Source: Actinomycetota bacterium
GTDB lineage: Bacteria > Actinomycetota > Thermoleophilia > Gaiellales > Gaiellaceae
DNA: 38,180 nucleotides
NCBI GenBank assembly: GCA_013812235.1
Contig: JACCTU010000133.1
Coordinates: 1 to 38,180 of the forward strand
Direction of reading: 5' to 3'
How positions within the stretch are numbered: the stretch's first letter is position 1; each line of letters opens with the position of its first letter. The notes under the pieces were generated by a model that saw only the letters and a program-made list of their open reading frames with translations, ran no database searches and was not told where the DNA came from. A program made the translations under genes and the position numbers. Of the stretch, positions 24,412 through 32,992 are shown piece by piece.

Positions 24412-24827
24412 GCGCAGGACGCGAGCCGCCGCGACGGGATGCCGCGGAAGAAGCCCGCCGACCGCTGCGAGCAGAGGTTCGACTCCCAGCGCCCCTTGAC
24501 CCTGCGCAGCAGCAGCCCGACCCGCTGGCCTCGCACGACCTCGAGTCCGCAGGACGCGCCGTCGCGCGTGCTCCGAACCTCGACCTTCTTGCCGAACGTT
24601 CCCTTGAGGCGCCGCTCGACGCGGAACTTGTAGAGGTACGGGTCGACGGAGCTGTACGTCGGCCCGGGCGGGTTCAGCGGACGACGGCCGAGGTAGACGC
24701 CGACGAACGCGCCGTTCGCGCGCGCGAGCTCCGCCTTCGGCTTGCCCCACGGGATGCAGGAGCACGCCGACGCCTTCGGCGCGACGAGTGCCACGGCCGC
24801 CGCGAGCGAGAGAAGCACGAGCTTCAC
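24408..24827 (-). CDS. Secreted TIMP/netrin-like small protein
   Basis: A predicted secreted protein of 139 residues. The signal peptide (VKLVLLSLAAAVALVAPKASA) is followed by CSCIPWGKPKAELARANGAFVGVYLG, the CxC start typical of tissue-inhibitor-of-metalloprotease/netrin-like domains, with further cysteines in ASCGLEV and NLCSQ. Function in bacteria unknown. I place the start at GTG 24827, 1 nt after the thiolase stop; the track's start lies inside thiolase. It sits in the thiolase-dehydrogenase operon with tight joints on both sides, which is odd for an exported protein. Confidence 0.72.
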   Translation of the reverse strand: MKLVLLSLAAAVALVAPKASACSCIPWGKPKAELARANGAFVGVYLGRRPLNPPGPTYSSVDPYLYKFRVERRLKGTFGKKVEVRSTRDGASCGLEVVRGQRVGLLLRRVKGRWESNLCSQRSAGFFRGIPSRRLASCA

Positions 24828-24828
24828 G

Positions 24829-25980
24829 TCACACCTCGAGCAGGAGCGCGTCGCCCTGGCCGCCGCCGGAGCAGATCGCCGCGAGCCCAAGGCCGCCGCC
24901 GTTTCGGCGCAGGTCGTGCACCATCGTGCCGACGATGCGCGCGCCGGACGCGCCGATCGGGTGGCCGAGCGCGACCGCGCCACCGTTCACGTTGACCTTC
25001 TCGGGGTCGGCACCGAGCATCTTCATCGAGTTGACGACCACGGACGAGAACGCCTCGTTCAGCTCGACCCGCTCGACGTCGCCGATCGACTTGCCGGCCT
25101 TCGCGAGCGCCATGTCGCCGGCCTTCGCCGGCGTGCGCGCGAGGAACGCGAAGTCGTCGGCGACGTACGCCTGGGCGACGATGGTCGCGAGCACCTCGAG
25201 CCCGCGCTTGCGGGCGAACTCCTCGCTCGTGACGATCACGCAGCCCGCGCCGTCGTTCACACCGGGCGCGTTCCCTGCGGTCGTCGTCCCCTCGGGATCG
25301 AAGACGGGCTTGAGCGACCCCAGGCGCTCGAGCGACGTGTCGCGCCTCGGGCCCTCGTCGACCTCGAAGCTGTCGACGGGCACGAGCTCATCGGCAAAGC
25401 GGCCCGCGTCCTGCGCGGCGACCGCACGCTCGTGCGAGCGTAGGGCCCAAGCGTCCTGGTCCTCGCGGGAGATCCCGAGCTCGCGCGAGACGAACGACGC
25501 CTGCTCGACCATGTGCTTGCCGTCGAAGCTCGATGTGAGCCCGTCGAAGACCATGTGGTCGATCAGCTCGCCGTTGCCGAGCTTGTAGCCGAAGCGGGCC
25601 TGCTTGAGCAGATACGGAGCGTTCGACATCGACTCCATCCCGCCCGTGACGACGAGGTGGTGGTCGCCCGAGCGGATCATCGCGTCGGCGATCTGCACCG
25701 CGCGGATCGACGACGCGCAGACCTTGTTGATCGTGTCCGCCGGGAGCTCCTTCGGCAACCCGGCGCCGATCGCGGCCTGCCGTGCGGGCGCCTGGCCGAC
25801 GCCGGCCTGGAGCACCTCGCCCATGATCACGTACTCGACCTCGGTCGGCTCAAGGCCGACCTTCTCCATCGCGGCCTTGATCACGTGCGCTCCGAGCTTG
25901 GGCGCCTCGTAGTCCTTGAGCGCGCCGCCGAGCTTGCCGAACGGCGTGCGGACGGCGCTGACGATCACCGAGCGGGCCAC
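24829..25980 (-). CDS. Acetyl-CoA acetyltransferase (thiolase)
   Basis: Thiolase of 383 residues, making or cleaving acetoacetyl-CoA/3-oxoacyl-CoA. The nucleophilic cysteine is in TINKVCASSIRAV, a small variation of the usual NKVCGSGLKAV. Other catalytic motifs are VELNEAFSSV (NEAF), GGAVALGHPIGASGAR (GHP) and the second cysteine in AAICSGGGQGDA. Start GTG 25980 is preceded by TAGGCT-N6, a leaderless-type promoter. It leads an operon with the TIMP-like gene and the 3-hydroxyacyl-CoA dehydrogenase gene, giving the last two steps of beta-oxidation. Confidence 0.96.
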   Translation of the reverse strand: MARSVIVSAVRTPFGKLGGALKDYEAPKLGAHVIKAAMEKVGLEPTEVEYVIMGEVLQAGVGQAPARQAAIGAGLPKELPADTINKVCASSIRAVQIADAMIRSGDHHLVVTGGMESMSNAPYLLKQARFGYKLGNGELIDHMVFDGLTSSFDGKHMVEQASFVSRELGISREDQDAWALRSHERAVAAQDAGRFADELVPVDSFEVDEGPRRDTSLERLGSLKPVFDPEGTTTAGNAPGVNDGAGCVIVTSEEFARKRGLEVLATIVAQAYVADDFAFLARTPAKAGDMALAKAGKSIGDVERVELNEAFSSVVVNSMKMLGADPEKVNVNGGAVALGHPIGASGARIVGTMVHDLRRNGGGLGLAAICSGGGQGDALLLEV

Positions 25981-25986
25981 GGTGCC

Positions 25987-25992
25987 AGCCTA
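25987..25992 (-). promoter_or_regulatory. Likely -10 of the thiolase operon
   Basis: On the minus strand TAGGCT lies exactly 6 nt before the GTG start, so transcription would begin at or next to the start codon. The same TAGGCT-N6-GTG arrangement precedes the M42 peptidase gene. There is no ribosome binding site. Confidence 0.55.
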
Positions 25993-25995
25993 GCG

Positions 25996-27051
25996 TCAGC
26001 GGGTGAAGCTGACGTTCGGCTCGAGCCGGCGGGCGAAGGCGGCGAGCAGGCGGGCGCACTGCTCGACGTCGGCGAGGTCGACGATCTCGGTCGGAGTGTG
26101 CATGTAGCGAAGGGGGATCGAGACGAGCCCCGTCGCGACGCCCGCGCGCGAAACATACATCGCGTCCATGTCGGTGGACGTCGTCCCTGCGGAGACCTCG
26201 AGCGTGTACTCGATCCCCTCCGCCTCGGCGGTCTCCGCGAGCAGGTCGAAGACCGTCGGGTTGATCGTCGACCCGCGGGAAATGGCCGGCCCGCTGCCGA
26301 GCCCGTGCTCGCCTTCGACCTTCGGGTCGCCGCCCGGCACGTCGGTCGAGTGCGTCACATCGACAGCGATCGCGATCGCCGGCTCGAGCGTGAACGCCGC
26401 GACGCGGGCACCGCCGAAGTCGCCGACCTCTTCCTGCACCGCGGCGACCGCCGCGACGTCACCGGGCACGCCGCCGGCCTCGGCGACGAGCCGCGCCGCC
26501 TCGAGCGCGACGAACGCGCCCAGCCGGTTGTCCAGCGAGCGCGAGGCGACGCGTCCGTTCGGCAGCTCGACGGGCTCGCCCGCGATCACGACGGCGTCGC
26601 CGGGCCGCACGAGCCGGCGCGCCTCGTCGCCGTCCTTCGCTCCGATGTCGATGTGGAGGTCGTCGAGCATTGTCAGTTGCGGGTCTGCGCCCTTGCGGAC
26701 CTTCTGCTTCGCGCGTTCGACGACACCCGGAAGCTGGCCGTCCTTCGTCAGCACGATCACACGCTGCGCGCGCAGCACCTCGGCGCTCCAACCCCCGACC
26801 GGCCGGAAGTAGGCGTACCCCTCACCGTCGATGTGCGTGACGATCAGGCCGATCTCGTCGATGTGTCCGACGATCGCGAGGAGCGGGCCGTCGCCCGTCC
26901 CACGCACGCGCGCGATCGACGAGCCGAGCGAGTCGCCCGTCACCTCCGCGAACGCGGACGCGGCTTCACGCCACACCGCCGTCGGCGCGCTCTCGTAGCC
27001 GGACGGCCCCGGCGCTGTCAGCAGCGAGCGAAGAACGGACGGCAGCGCCAC
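25996..27051 (-). CDS. M42 family metallopeptidase
   Basis: Co-catalytic metal aminopeptidase of the M42 (PepA/FrvX-like) family, probably assembling into large cytosolic shells that trim peptides. The 351-residue protein has the first metal histidine and aspartate in AIVGHIDEIGL, the bridging aspartate in SRSLDNRLGAFVAL, the catalytic glutamates in AAVQEEVGDFGG, the ligand aspartate in AIAVDVTHSTD and the last histidine in IPLRYMHTPTEIVDL. All five metal positions are kept. Start GTG 27051, with TAGGCT 6 nt upstream. It is divergent from the trp operon. Confidence 0.94.
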   Translation of the reverse strand: MALPSVLRSLLTAPGPSGYESAPTAVWREAASAFAEVTGDSLGSSIARVRGTGDGPLLAIVGHIDEIGLIVTHIDGEGYAYFRPVGGWSAEVLRAQRVIVLTKDGQLPGVVERAKQKVRKGADPQLTMLDDLHIDIGAKDGDEARRLVRPGDAVVIAGEPVELPNGRVASRSLDNRLGAFVALEAARLVAEAGGVPGDVAAVAAVQEEVGDFGGARVAAFTLEPAIAIAVDVTHSTDVPGGDPKVEGEHGLGSGPAISRGSTINPTVFDLLAETAEAEGIEYTLEVSAGTTSTDMDAMYVSRAGVATGLVSIPLRYMHTPTEIVDLADVEQCARLLAAFARRLEPNVSFTR

Positions 27052-27057
27052 GCAGCG

Positions 27058-27063
27058 AGCCTA
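27058..27063 (-). promoter_or_regulatory. Likely -10 of the M42 peptidase gene
   Basis: TAGGCT on the minus strand ends 6 nt before the GTG at 27051, predicting a leaderless mRNA. It lies only 3 nt from the trp -35, so the two promoters may compete for polymerase. Confidence 0.5.
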
Positions 27064-27066
27064 CCC

Positions 27067-27095
27067 TTGACGGATCCGGACACGGTCCCTACCCT
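27067..27095 (+). promoter_or_regulatory. Probable trp operon promoter
   Basis: TTGACG (27067-27072) and TACCCT (27090-27095) are separated by 17 nt, a good housekeeping sigma-factor layout. The -10 ends 7 nt before the trpL ATG at 27103, so transcription would start at or within 1 nt of that ATG. Confidence 0.65.
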
Positions 27096-27102
27096 GCGAT
27101 CG

Positions 27103-27165
27103 ATGACTTCTTCCCCGCAGAGCTGGTGGGCATGGCGCACCGAGCGGGGCAGGAGCCTGCGCTAG
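27103..27165 (+). CDS. trpL: trp operon leader peptide
   Basis: A 20-codon ORF (MTSSPQSWWAWRTERGRSLR) upstream of trpE with three tryptophan codons in four (TGG TGG GCA TGG, 27124-27135). Tryptophan is the rarest common residue, so WWAW right before a terminator and the trp operon is a strong attenuator mark. Ribosome stalling at these codons when Trp-tRNA is scarce would change the folding of the RNA downstream. It has no ribosome binding site and its ATG lies at the predicted transcription start, so it is probably translated leaderless. It is too short for the track as a separate entry. Confidence 0.88.
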   Translation: MTSSPQSWWAWRTERGRSLR

Positions 27166-27221
27166 CGACGCGCTAGCCGGAACACCTGTCTCGCTCTGTC
27201 AGCCCCGGGAGGGGCTTTTTT
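27145..27221 (+). terminator. trp attenuator: intrinsic terminator with alternative pairing
   Basis: The terminator hairpin is AGCCCC-GGGA-GGGGCT (27201-27216) followed by a run of T (27216-27221), just 7 nt before the trpE GTG. CGGGGC at 27145-27150, in the last part of trpL, is an exact complement of GCCCCG at 27202-27207 and could act as the antiterminator strand. A further stem, GCTAGCG-ACG-CGCTAGC (27161-27177), lies between. The only Shine-Dalgarno-like tract before trpE (GGGAGGGG) is inside the terminator stem and loop. Confidence 0.85.
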
Positions 27222-27228
27222 CGTACCC

Positions 27229-28464
27229 GTGATCGCGCAAACCGTCATCGCAACCGACCTCCTCACCCCGCTCGGGGCATACCTCCGCCTGCGCGGGACC
27301 GGTCAGGCGTCGTTCCTGCTCGAGTCGGTCGAGCACGGACGCCTCGGCCGCTACTCGCTCGTCGGCGCGGGCTCGCGGATCGTCGACCTCGACGAGGCGG
27401 AGGCGACGGGGGAGCCGGTCGTGGGGTACGTCGCCTACGACCACATCGCGAAGCTCGAGCCCACCGTCCCGCTCCCGGCCGCAGGCCCTGACCTCCCCGA
27501 GACCCGCTTCGTCGTCGCCGACGTCCTCGTTCGCTTCGACCACGTCTCAGGAATGGCCGAGGTGCTCTGCGGCGACCCCGCCGAGGTCGAGTCGCTCCTG
27601 GACGGGCCGCTCGGAGAGATCCCGGGTAGAAATGGTGCCGTGTCCGGCGCGCTCCGCCGCACCCCCTCCCGCCACGAGTACGAGCGCATCGTCGGCGTCG
27701 CGAAGGACCACATCCGCGCGGGCGACGCGTTCCAGATCGTGCTTTCCCAGCGCGCGGAGCGGCCCACGTCCGCCGGCGCGATCCAGCTCTACCGCTCGCT
27801 ACGCCGTGTCAACCCGTCGCCGTACCTCTTCCTCCTGGAACTCGGCGACGATCTCGCGCTGGTCGGCTCCTCGCCCGAGACACTCGTCAAGGCCGAGGGC
27901 CGACGCGCGAGCGTCAACCCGATCGCGGGGACGACGCTGCGCAGCGACGGCGACGCCGAGCGGCTGCTCGGCTCGGAGAAGGACCGCGCGGAGCACGTGA
28001 TGCTCGTCGATCTCGGCCGCAACGATCTGTCACGCGTTTGCGTGCCGGGCACCGTGCGTGTCGAGCGGATGATGGAGGCGGAGCAGTTCTCGCACGTGAC
28101 ACACCTCGTCTCCGAGGTGGCCGGCGAGCTACGCAAGGGCGTCTCGCACTTCGACCTCCTGCGCGCGTGCTTTCCCGCCGGCACGGTCTCCGGCGCGCCG
28201 AAGGTGCGCGCGATGCAGATCATCTCCGAGCTCGAGGGCTACCGCCGCGGTCCGTACGCGGGCGCGGTCGGCTACGCGATTCCCGGCGAGGCGTTCGACA
28301 CGTGCATCGCGATCCGCACGCTCGTGCTGCACAAGGGCGTCGCGTACCTGCAGGCCGGCGCGGGCATCGTGGCCGACTCGGACCCGCAGGCCGAGCAGCA
28401 GGAGTGCCTGAACAAGCTGGCCGCGCTCGAGACGGCGATCCGCCTCGCGGAGGCGCGCTCGTGA
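27229..28464 (+). CDS. trpE: Anthranilate synthase component I
   Basis: Converts chorismate and ammonia to anthranilate with TrpG. Start GTG 27229 lies 7 nt after the attenuator T-run. The N-terminal part keeps FLLESVEHGRLGRYSLVG, including the LLES element associated with tryptophan feedback binding. The chorismate-binding domain has HIRAGDAFQIVLSQR, NPSPYLFLLE, GSSPETLVK, NPIAGTTLR, HVMLVDLGRNDLSRV and GAPKVRAMQIISELE. At 411 residues it is shorter than the usual 480-520; the reduction is in the N-terminal/linker region, not the catalytic domain. Its stop overlaps trpG by 4 nt (GTGA). Confidence 0.95.
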   Translation: MIAQTVIATDLLTPLGAYLRLRGTGQASFLLESVEHGRLGRYSLVGAGSRIVDLDEAEATGEPVVGYVAYDHIAKLEPTVPLPAAGPDLPETRFVVADVLVRFDHVSGMAEVLCGDPAEVESLLDGPLGEIPGRNGAVSGALRRTPSRHEYERIVGVAKDHIRAGDAFQIVLSQRAERPTSAGAIQLYRSLRRVNPSPYLFLLELGDDLALVGSSPETLVKAEGRRASVNPIAGTTLRSDGDAERLLGSEKDRAEHVMLVDLGRNDLSRVCVPGTVRVERMMEAEQFSHVTHLVSEVAGELRKGVSHFDLLRACFPAGTVSGAPKVRAMQIISELEGYRRGPYAGAVGYAIPGEAFDTCIAIRTLVLHKGVAYLQAGAGIVADSDPQAEQQECLNKLAALETAIRLAEARS

Positions 28465-29021
28465 TCCTGCTCATCGACAACTACGACTCGTTCACGTACA
28501 ACCTCGCGCACCTGTTCGGCGAGCTCGGCTGCGAAGTCGTCGTCATCCGAAACGACGAGCTCGACGCGGATGAGGCGGAACGGCTCGCGCCCTCACACCT
28601 CGTCGTCTCCCCCGGGCCCGGTCGGCCGGCCGACGCCGGCGCGACGATCGACGTGGTCCGGCGCCTCGCGCCGCACACGCGCACGCTCGGGGTGTGCCTC
28701 GGCCACCAGGCAATCGTCGAGGCGTTCGGCGGCGAGGTCGGTTTTGCCCGCGAGCTGGTCCACGGCAAGGCGGCCCGCGTCACCCACGACGGCCGCGGCC
28801 TCTTCGCGGGACTTCCGGACGGCTTCGCGGCGGGTCGCTACCACTCGCTCGCCGCGACGACGGTTCCCGACGAGCTCGAGGTTTCCGCGACCACCGCGGA
28901 CGGCGAGGTGATGGGCGTGCGGCACCGGGAGCTCCCCGTCGACGGTGTGCAGTTCCACCCGGAGTCGGTGCTGACGCCGCTCGGACCGACGCTCGCGAAG
29001 AACTTTCTGGAGGCGCGATGA
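28461..29021 (+). CDS. trpG: Anthranilate synthase component II (glutamine amidotransferase)
   Basis: Glutaminase subunit supplying ammonia to TrpE. From GTG 28461 (MILLIDNYDSFTYNL) it is 186 residues, normal for a stand-alone class I amidotransferase. The triad is visible: the nucleophile in LGVCLGHQAI (C79), and the histidine and glutamate in VQFHPESV. VVSPGPGRPADAG is the conserved P-G-P-G-x-P element. It could also serve para-aminobenzoate synthesis, as in some bacteria. GTGA and ATGA overlaps join it to trpE and trpD. Confidence 0.95.
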   Translation: MILLIDNYDSFTYNLAHLFGELGCEVVVIRNDELDADEAERLAPSHLVVSPGPGRPADAGATIDVVRRLAPHTRTLGVCLGHQAIVEAFGGEVGFARELVHGKAARVTHDGRGLFAGLPDGFAAGRYHSLAATTVPDELEVSATTADGEVMGVRHRELPVDGVQFHPESVLTPLGPTLAKNFLEAR

Positions 29022-30043
29022 TCCAGCGCGCGTTGCAGGAGCTGCTGGACGGTCGTTCGTTGCACCGCGCGCGCTCGCGCGCGGTCATGGACCACATCAT
29101 GCGCGGCGAGGCGACGCCTGCGCAGATCGGTGGCTTCCTGATCGCCCTCCGGCTGAAGGGCGAGACCGCGGACGAGATCGCGGGGTTCGCTGAGGCGATG
29201 CGGGCCCACGTCGTGCCGGTCCGTCCCGAGCGCGCCGACCTCGTCGACACTGCCGGCACCGGCGGCGACGGTGCACACACGCTCAACATCTCGACCGCGG
29301 CCGCGCTCGTCGCCGCGGCGGCGGGAGCCGCGGTTGCGAAGCACGGGAACCGTGCGGTCTCTTCCTCGTCGGGGTCCGCGGACGTGCTCGAGGCGCTCGG
29401 CTTCGAGCTCGAGCTCTCACCGGAGCGGATCGCGTGCTCGATCGACGAGCTGGGCTTCGGCTTCATGTTCGCGCCGACGCACCATCCGGCGATGCGCCAC
29501 GCTGCACCGGTGCGCCGCGAACTCGCGACGCGCACCGTCTTCAACGTCCTCGGCCCGCTGACGAACCCCGCGGGCGCGCGTGCGCAGGTCGTGGGCGTCT
29601 ACGCGCCCGAGCTCGTGCGCACGATCGCCGAGGTGCTCGCGCGTCTCGGTGCGCGACGTGCGTTCGTCGTGCACGGCGCGGCCGGAATCGACGAGCTCTC
29701 CCCCGCCGGGCCTAACCTCGTCGGCGAGGTGGTGGACGGCGACGTGCGCGACCGGATGATCGACCCGCTGGAGCTCGGCGTGCCCCGCTGCGACCCGGCA
29801 GAGCTCGTCGGCGCGGGACCCGCGGAGAACGCGACCCGGATCCGTGCGATCTTCGAGGGCGCCGAGAACGCCGGCGCGAAAAGTGCGATCCTGCTGAACG
29901 CCGCGGGCGCGATCGCCGCGGGCGGCCACGCGGCCGACCTGCGCGACGGGCTGGGCTACGCGCGCGAGGCGCTCGAGTCGGGCGCGGCAGCGACGAGACT
30001 CGAGCAGCTCGTCGCGTTCTCGCGCGAGGTCGTGGTGGCGTGA
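29018..30043 (+). CDS. trpD: Anthranilate phosphoribosyltransferase
   Basis: Transfers phosphoribose from PRPP to anthranilate. The 341-residue protein shows the PRPP motif DLVDTAGTGGDGAHTLNIST, AKHGNRAVSSSSGSADVLEALG, FMFAPTHHPAMRHAAPVRRELATRTVFNVLGPLTNPA and the downstream HGAAGIDELSP. Start ATG 29018 overlaps the trpG stop by 4 nt, and its stop overlaps trpCF by 4 nt. The track's longer frame through trpG is spurious. Confidence 0.96.
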   Translation: MIQRALQELLDGRSLHRARSRAVMDHIMRGEATPAQIGGFLIALRLKGETADEIAGFAEAMRAHVVPVRPERADLVDTAGTGGDGAHTLNISTAAALVAAAAGAAVAKHGNRAVSSSSGSADVLEALGFELELSPERIACSIDELGFGFMFAPTHHPAMRHAAPVRRELATRTVFNVLGPLTNPAGARAQVVGVYAPELVRTIAEVLARLGARRAFVVHGAAGIDELSPAGPNLVGEVVDGDVRDRMIDPLELGVPRCDPAELVGAGPAENATRIRAIFEGAENAGAKSAILLNAAGAIAAGGHAADLRDGLGYAREALESGAAATRLEQLVAFSREVVVA

Positions 30044-31194
30044 GGTTCCGCGACGCCCTCGCGGCACCCGGGCTCGGTGCGATCGCCGAGATCAAACGAC
30101 GCTCGCCGTCCGCCGGCGAGCTCCGCGGCGACGCCGACCCAGCACTGCTCGCGGCGCAGTTTGCGAACGCGGGAGCCGCCGCGCTCTCGGTGCTCGTTGA
30201 CAGCCGCTTTGGCGGTTCGCTCGACGACCTCCGGGCCGCACGTGCGGCGACGGAGCTACCGATCCTGGGCAAGGGCTTCTTCACGGAGGAGCGCGACCTC
30301 GCCGAGCTGAAGGCGGCGGGCGCGAACGCCGCGCTGATCCTGCTGCGCGACGTCGACGACGCGCCCGCTCGGGCGCTGCTCGCCGCGGCACGAAGGCTCG
30401 GGCTCGATGCCCTCGTCGAGGCACACGACGCGGAGGAGCTCGACCGCGCTGTGCGGCTCGAAGCCGAGATCGTCGGGGTGAACGCCCGCGACCTCGGCAG
30501 CTTCGAGATCGACCGCCGAGCGCAGCTCGAGCTCGTCGCACGCGTCCCCCACGACCGGGTCGTCGTCGCCGAGAGCGGTGTCCACACGCGCGCGCAGGGA
30601 GCGGCCGCCGAGCTCGCGGGCGCGGACGCGATCCTCGTCGGCACCGCGCTGATGCGGGCTACCGACCCCGGAGCGAAGCTCGCCGAGCTGATCTCCCGCC
30701 CGCTCGTGAAGGTCTGCGGGTTGACCCGCGACGAGGACGTCGCGATCGCCGTCGACGCGGGCGCAGACCTCGTCGGCTTCATCCTCGCCCGAGAGACGCC
30801 GCGGCAGGCGCCGCGCGTGCTCGACGTGCCCGACAGCGTTCTCTCCGTCGCGGTCTTCGTCGAGGACGTCGACGAGACGCCCGCCGACCTCGTCCAGCTT
30901 TACGCGAGGGAGAACGGACATCGCGCGCGTCACGCAACGCTCTATCGCGGCACCGAGCGCGTGGCGTCGGTGGTCGACCTTCCGTGGCTGCGCGAGGATC
31001 CGCTCCACTGGAGTCGTGCGTCGTCGCTCGAGGGTCGCGTGATGCTCGCCGGCGGCCTCTCGCCGGAGAACGTGTGCGACGCGATCGAGGCAGTGCGCCC
31101 GTGGGCCGTCGACGCGAGCTCCTCGCTCGAGACGAGCCCAGGCATCAAGAACGAGGCGAAAGTTCGCGCGTTCGTCGAGGCGGCGCGATGCTGA
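30040..31194 (+). CDS. Fused indole-3-glycerol-phosphate synthase / phosphoribosylanthranilate isomerase-like protein
   Basis: The first domain (about 1-225) is a complete indole-glycerol-phosphate synthase: [52 protein letters not shown] and [13 protein letters not shown], with the catalytic lysines and glutamates present. The second domain (about 227-384) is TrpF-like: [26 protein letters not shown] with the catalytic cysteine, and [10 protein letters not shown] ... [11 protein letters not shown] ... GIK at the end. It is only about 157 residues against about 200 usually. The VQLHG strand and the LLD...GGSGKTFDW segment carrying the catalytic aspartate are not recognisable. The fusion order is that of Escherichia coli TrpCF. 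Isomerase activity is doubtful. Confidence 0.88.
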   Translation: MRFRDALAAPGLGAIAEIKRRSPSAGELRGDADPALLAAQFANAGAAALSVLVDSRFGGSLDDLRAARAATELPILGKGFFTEERDLAELKAAGANAALILLRDVDDAPARALLAAARRLGLDALVEAHDAEELDRAVRLEAEIVGVNARDLGSFEIDRRAQLELVARVPHDRVVVAESGVHTRAQGAAAELAGADAILVGTALMRATDPGAKLAELISRPLVKVCGLTRDEDVAIAVDAGADLVGFILARETPRQAPRVLDVPDSVLSVAVFVEDVDETPADLVQLYARENGHRARHATLYRGTERVASVVDLPWLREDPLHWSRASSLEGRVMLAGGLSPENVCDAIEAVRPWAVDASSSLETSPGIKNEAKVRAFVEAARC

Positions 31195-32288
31195 CCTACG
31201 GCGAGTACGGCGGGCGCTACGTGCCCGAGACGCTCATCCCGGCGCTCGACGAGCTCGAGGCCGGCTGGCGCGCCGCGCTCGCAGACGACGGCTTCCACGC
31301 GGAGCTGCACCACCTGCTCACGACGTACGCCGGCCGCCCGACGCCGCTGACGCTCGCCGACCGGTTCGCCCCCGGCAAGCGCCTCTACCTCAAGCGCGAG
31401 GACCTGCTCCACACCGGCGCGCACAAGCTGAACAACGCGCTCGGCCAGGCGGTGCTCGCTCGGCGGCTCGGCAAGCGGCGCATCGTTGCCGAGACCGGAG
31501 CCGGGCAGCACGGCGTCGCCACCGCGACGGTCTGCGCGCGCTTCGGCTTCGACTGCGTCGTCTACATGGGGGCCGAGGACATGCGCAGGCAGCGCCCGAA
31601 CGTCGAACGCATGCACCTGCTCGGCGCGGAGGTGCGCCCGGTCGAGTTCGGGACGAAGACCCTGAAGGAGGCGACGAGCGAGGCGATCCGCAACTGGATC
31701 ACGAACGTCGACACGACCCACTACTTGATCGGCTCGTGCGTCGGCCCCCACCCCTACCCGGAGCTCGTCGCGGAGCTGCAGTCGGTGATCGGCCGCGAGT
31801 CGCGGGAGCAGGTGCTCGCGGCCGAAGGGCGGCTTCCCGAGGCGGTCGTGGCCTGCGTCGGCGGCGGCTCGAACGCGATCGGGATCTTCTCGGGCTTCAT
31901 CGACGACGAGGTGCGGCTCGTCGGGGTCGAGGCCGCAGGCGCGGCGTCGCTCGGCACGGGCCGCCCCGCAGTCCTGCACGGCGCCCGCTCGTCGGTGCTC
32001 GCGGACGAGGACGGCCAGGTGCTCGACGCCCACTCGATCTCCGCGGGCCTCGACTACCCGGGAGTCGGCCCGGAGCACGCGCACCTGCGCGACACGGGCC
32101 GCGCGGAGTACGTCGGCGCGACGGACGGCGAGGCGCTCGCCGCCGCGCACCGGCTCGCGCGTACCGAAGGCATCCTCCCTGCGCTCGAGCCCGCCCACGC
32201 GCTCGCGCGCTCGCTCGACGTGGACGATGAGCTCGTCGTCGTCTGCCTCTCGGGTCGCGGCGACAAGGACCTAGCGCAGCTCGCATGA
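31188..32288 (+). CDS. trpB: Tryptophan synthase beta subunit
   Basis: PLP subunit joining indole and serine. From ATG 31188 ([16 protein letters not shown]) it is 366 residues. The PLP lysine lies in [15 protein letters not shown] (K80). Other marks are [61 protein letters not shown] and [16 protein letters not shown]. This is the TrpB1 type that pairs with TrpA. It overlaps the trpCF end by 7 nt and trpA by 4 nt. A CTAG occurs inside the gene near its 3' end, unusual for this window. Confidence 0.97.
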   Translation: MLTYGEYGGRYVPETLIPALDELEAGWRAALADDGFHAELHHLLTTYAGRPTPLTLADRFAPGKRLYLKREDLLHTGAHKLNNALGQAVLARRLGKRRIVAETGAGQHGVATATVCARFGFDCVVYMGAEDMRRQRPNVERMHLLGAEVRPVEFGTKTLKEATSEAIRNWITNVDTTHYLIGSCVGPHPYPELVAELQSVIGRESREQVLAAEGRLPEAVVACVGGGSNAIGIFSGFIDDEVRLVGVEAAGAASLGTGRPAVLHGARSSVLADEDGQVLDAHSISAGLDYPGVGPEHAHLRDTGRAEYVGATDGEALAAAHRLARTEGILPALEPAHALARSLDVDDELVVVCLSGRGDKDLAQLA

Positions 32289-32992
32289 AACGCCTCGCGA
32301 TCTACCTGATGTGCGGGCGTGAGACGCCGGAGCTCGCCGAGGCCGCGGTCGAGGGCGGCGCCGATCTCATCGAGCTCGGATTCCCGTTCTCCGACCCGCT
32401 CGCCGACGGCCCCGTCGTGCGCGCGGCGGCAGAGCGTGCGCTTGCCGAGGGCATGCGCACGCGGGAGTGCCTCGACTGCCTCGCGCACACGCGCGCGCTG
32501 GTCGACGTGCCGCTCGTTCCGATGACCTATGCCTCGCTGCTCGAGGCATACGGCTGGGAGCGTTTCGAGGCCGACGCGCGAGCGGCCGGCGCAGACTCGC
32601 TGATCGTCGCCGACCTGCCGGCCGACGCGCACGAGGAGCTCCGCCGCGTGCAGCTCGTCGCCCCGACGTCGACCGACGAGCGCATCCGCCTCGCCGCGGA
32701 GCGCACGGACGGATGGCTCTACCTCGTGACGGTGACCGGCACGACCGGCGCCCGCGACGAGCTCTCCCCCGCGCTCGCCGGACTCGTCGGGCGCGTGCGG
32801 GCCCTCACCGACGTCCCGCTCCACGCAGGCTTCGGCATCTCGACGCCCGAGCAGGCGCGCGCCGCGGCTGAGCTCGCGGACGGCATCGTCGTCGGCTCGG
32901 CGGCGCTGCTGGCGGCCGACGGCGGACCGGAAGCTCTCCGAGGCTACGTCGAGTCGCTGCGATCCGCCTTGGACGCTACGGTCGCCGTCTAA
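32285..32992 (+). CDS. trpA: Tryptophan synthase alpha subunit
   Basis: Cleaves indole-3-glycerol phosphate to indole for TrpB. Both catalytic acids are present in [18 protein letters not shown] (E30 and D41 here). [41 protein letters not shown] and [27 protein letters not shown] follow. At 235 residues it is about 30 shorter than usual, mainly at the N-terminus, where the first strand reads [17 protein letters not shown] in place of the common LIPYLTAGDP. ATGA overlap with trpB. It is the last gene of the trp operon. Confidence 0.95.
   Translation: MKRLAIYLMCGRETPELAEAAVEGGADLIELGFPFSDPLADGPVVRAAAERALAEGMRTRECLDCLAHTRALVDVPLVPMTYASLLEAYGWERFEADARAAGADSLIVADLPADAHEELRRVQLVAPTSTDERIRLAAERTDGWLYLVTVTGTTGARDELSPALAGLVGRVRALTDVPLHAGFGISTPEQARAAAELADGIVVGSAALLAADGGPEALRGYVESLRSALDATVAV

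Noticed and set aside
25513-27165. 550-residue plus-strand ORF ending in the trpL peptide
   Set aside because: It is antisense to thiolase and M42 genes; only its last 20 codons (trpL, from ATG 27103) are real.
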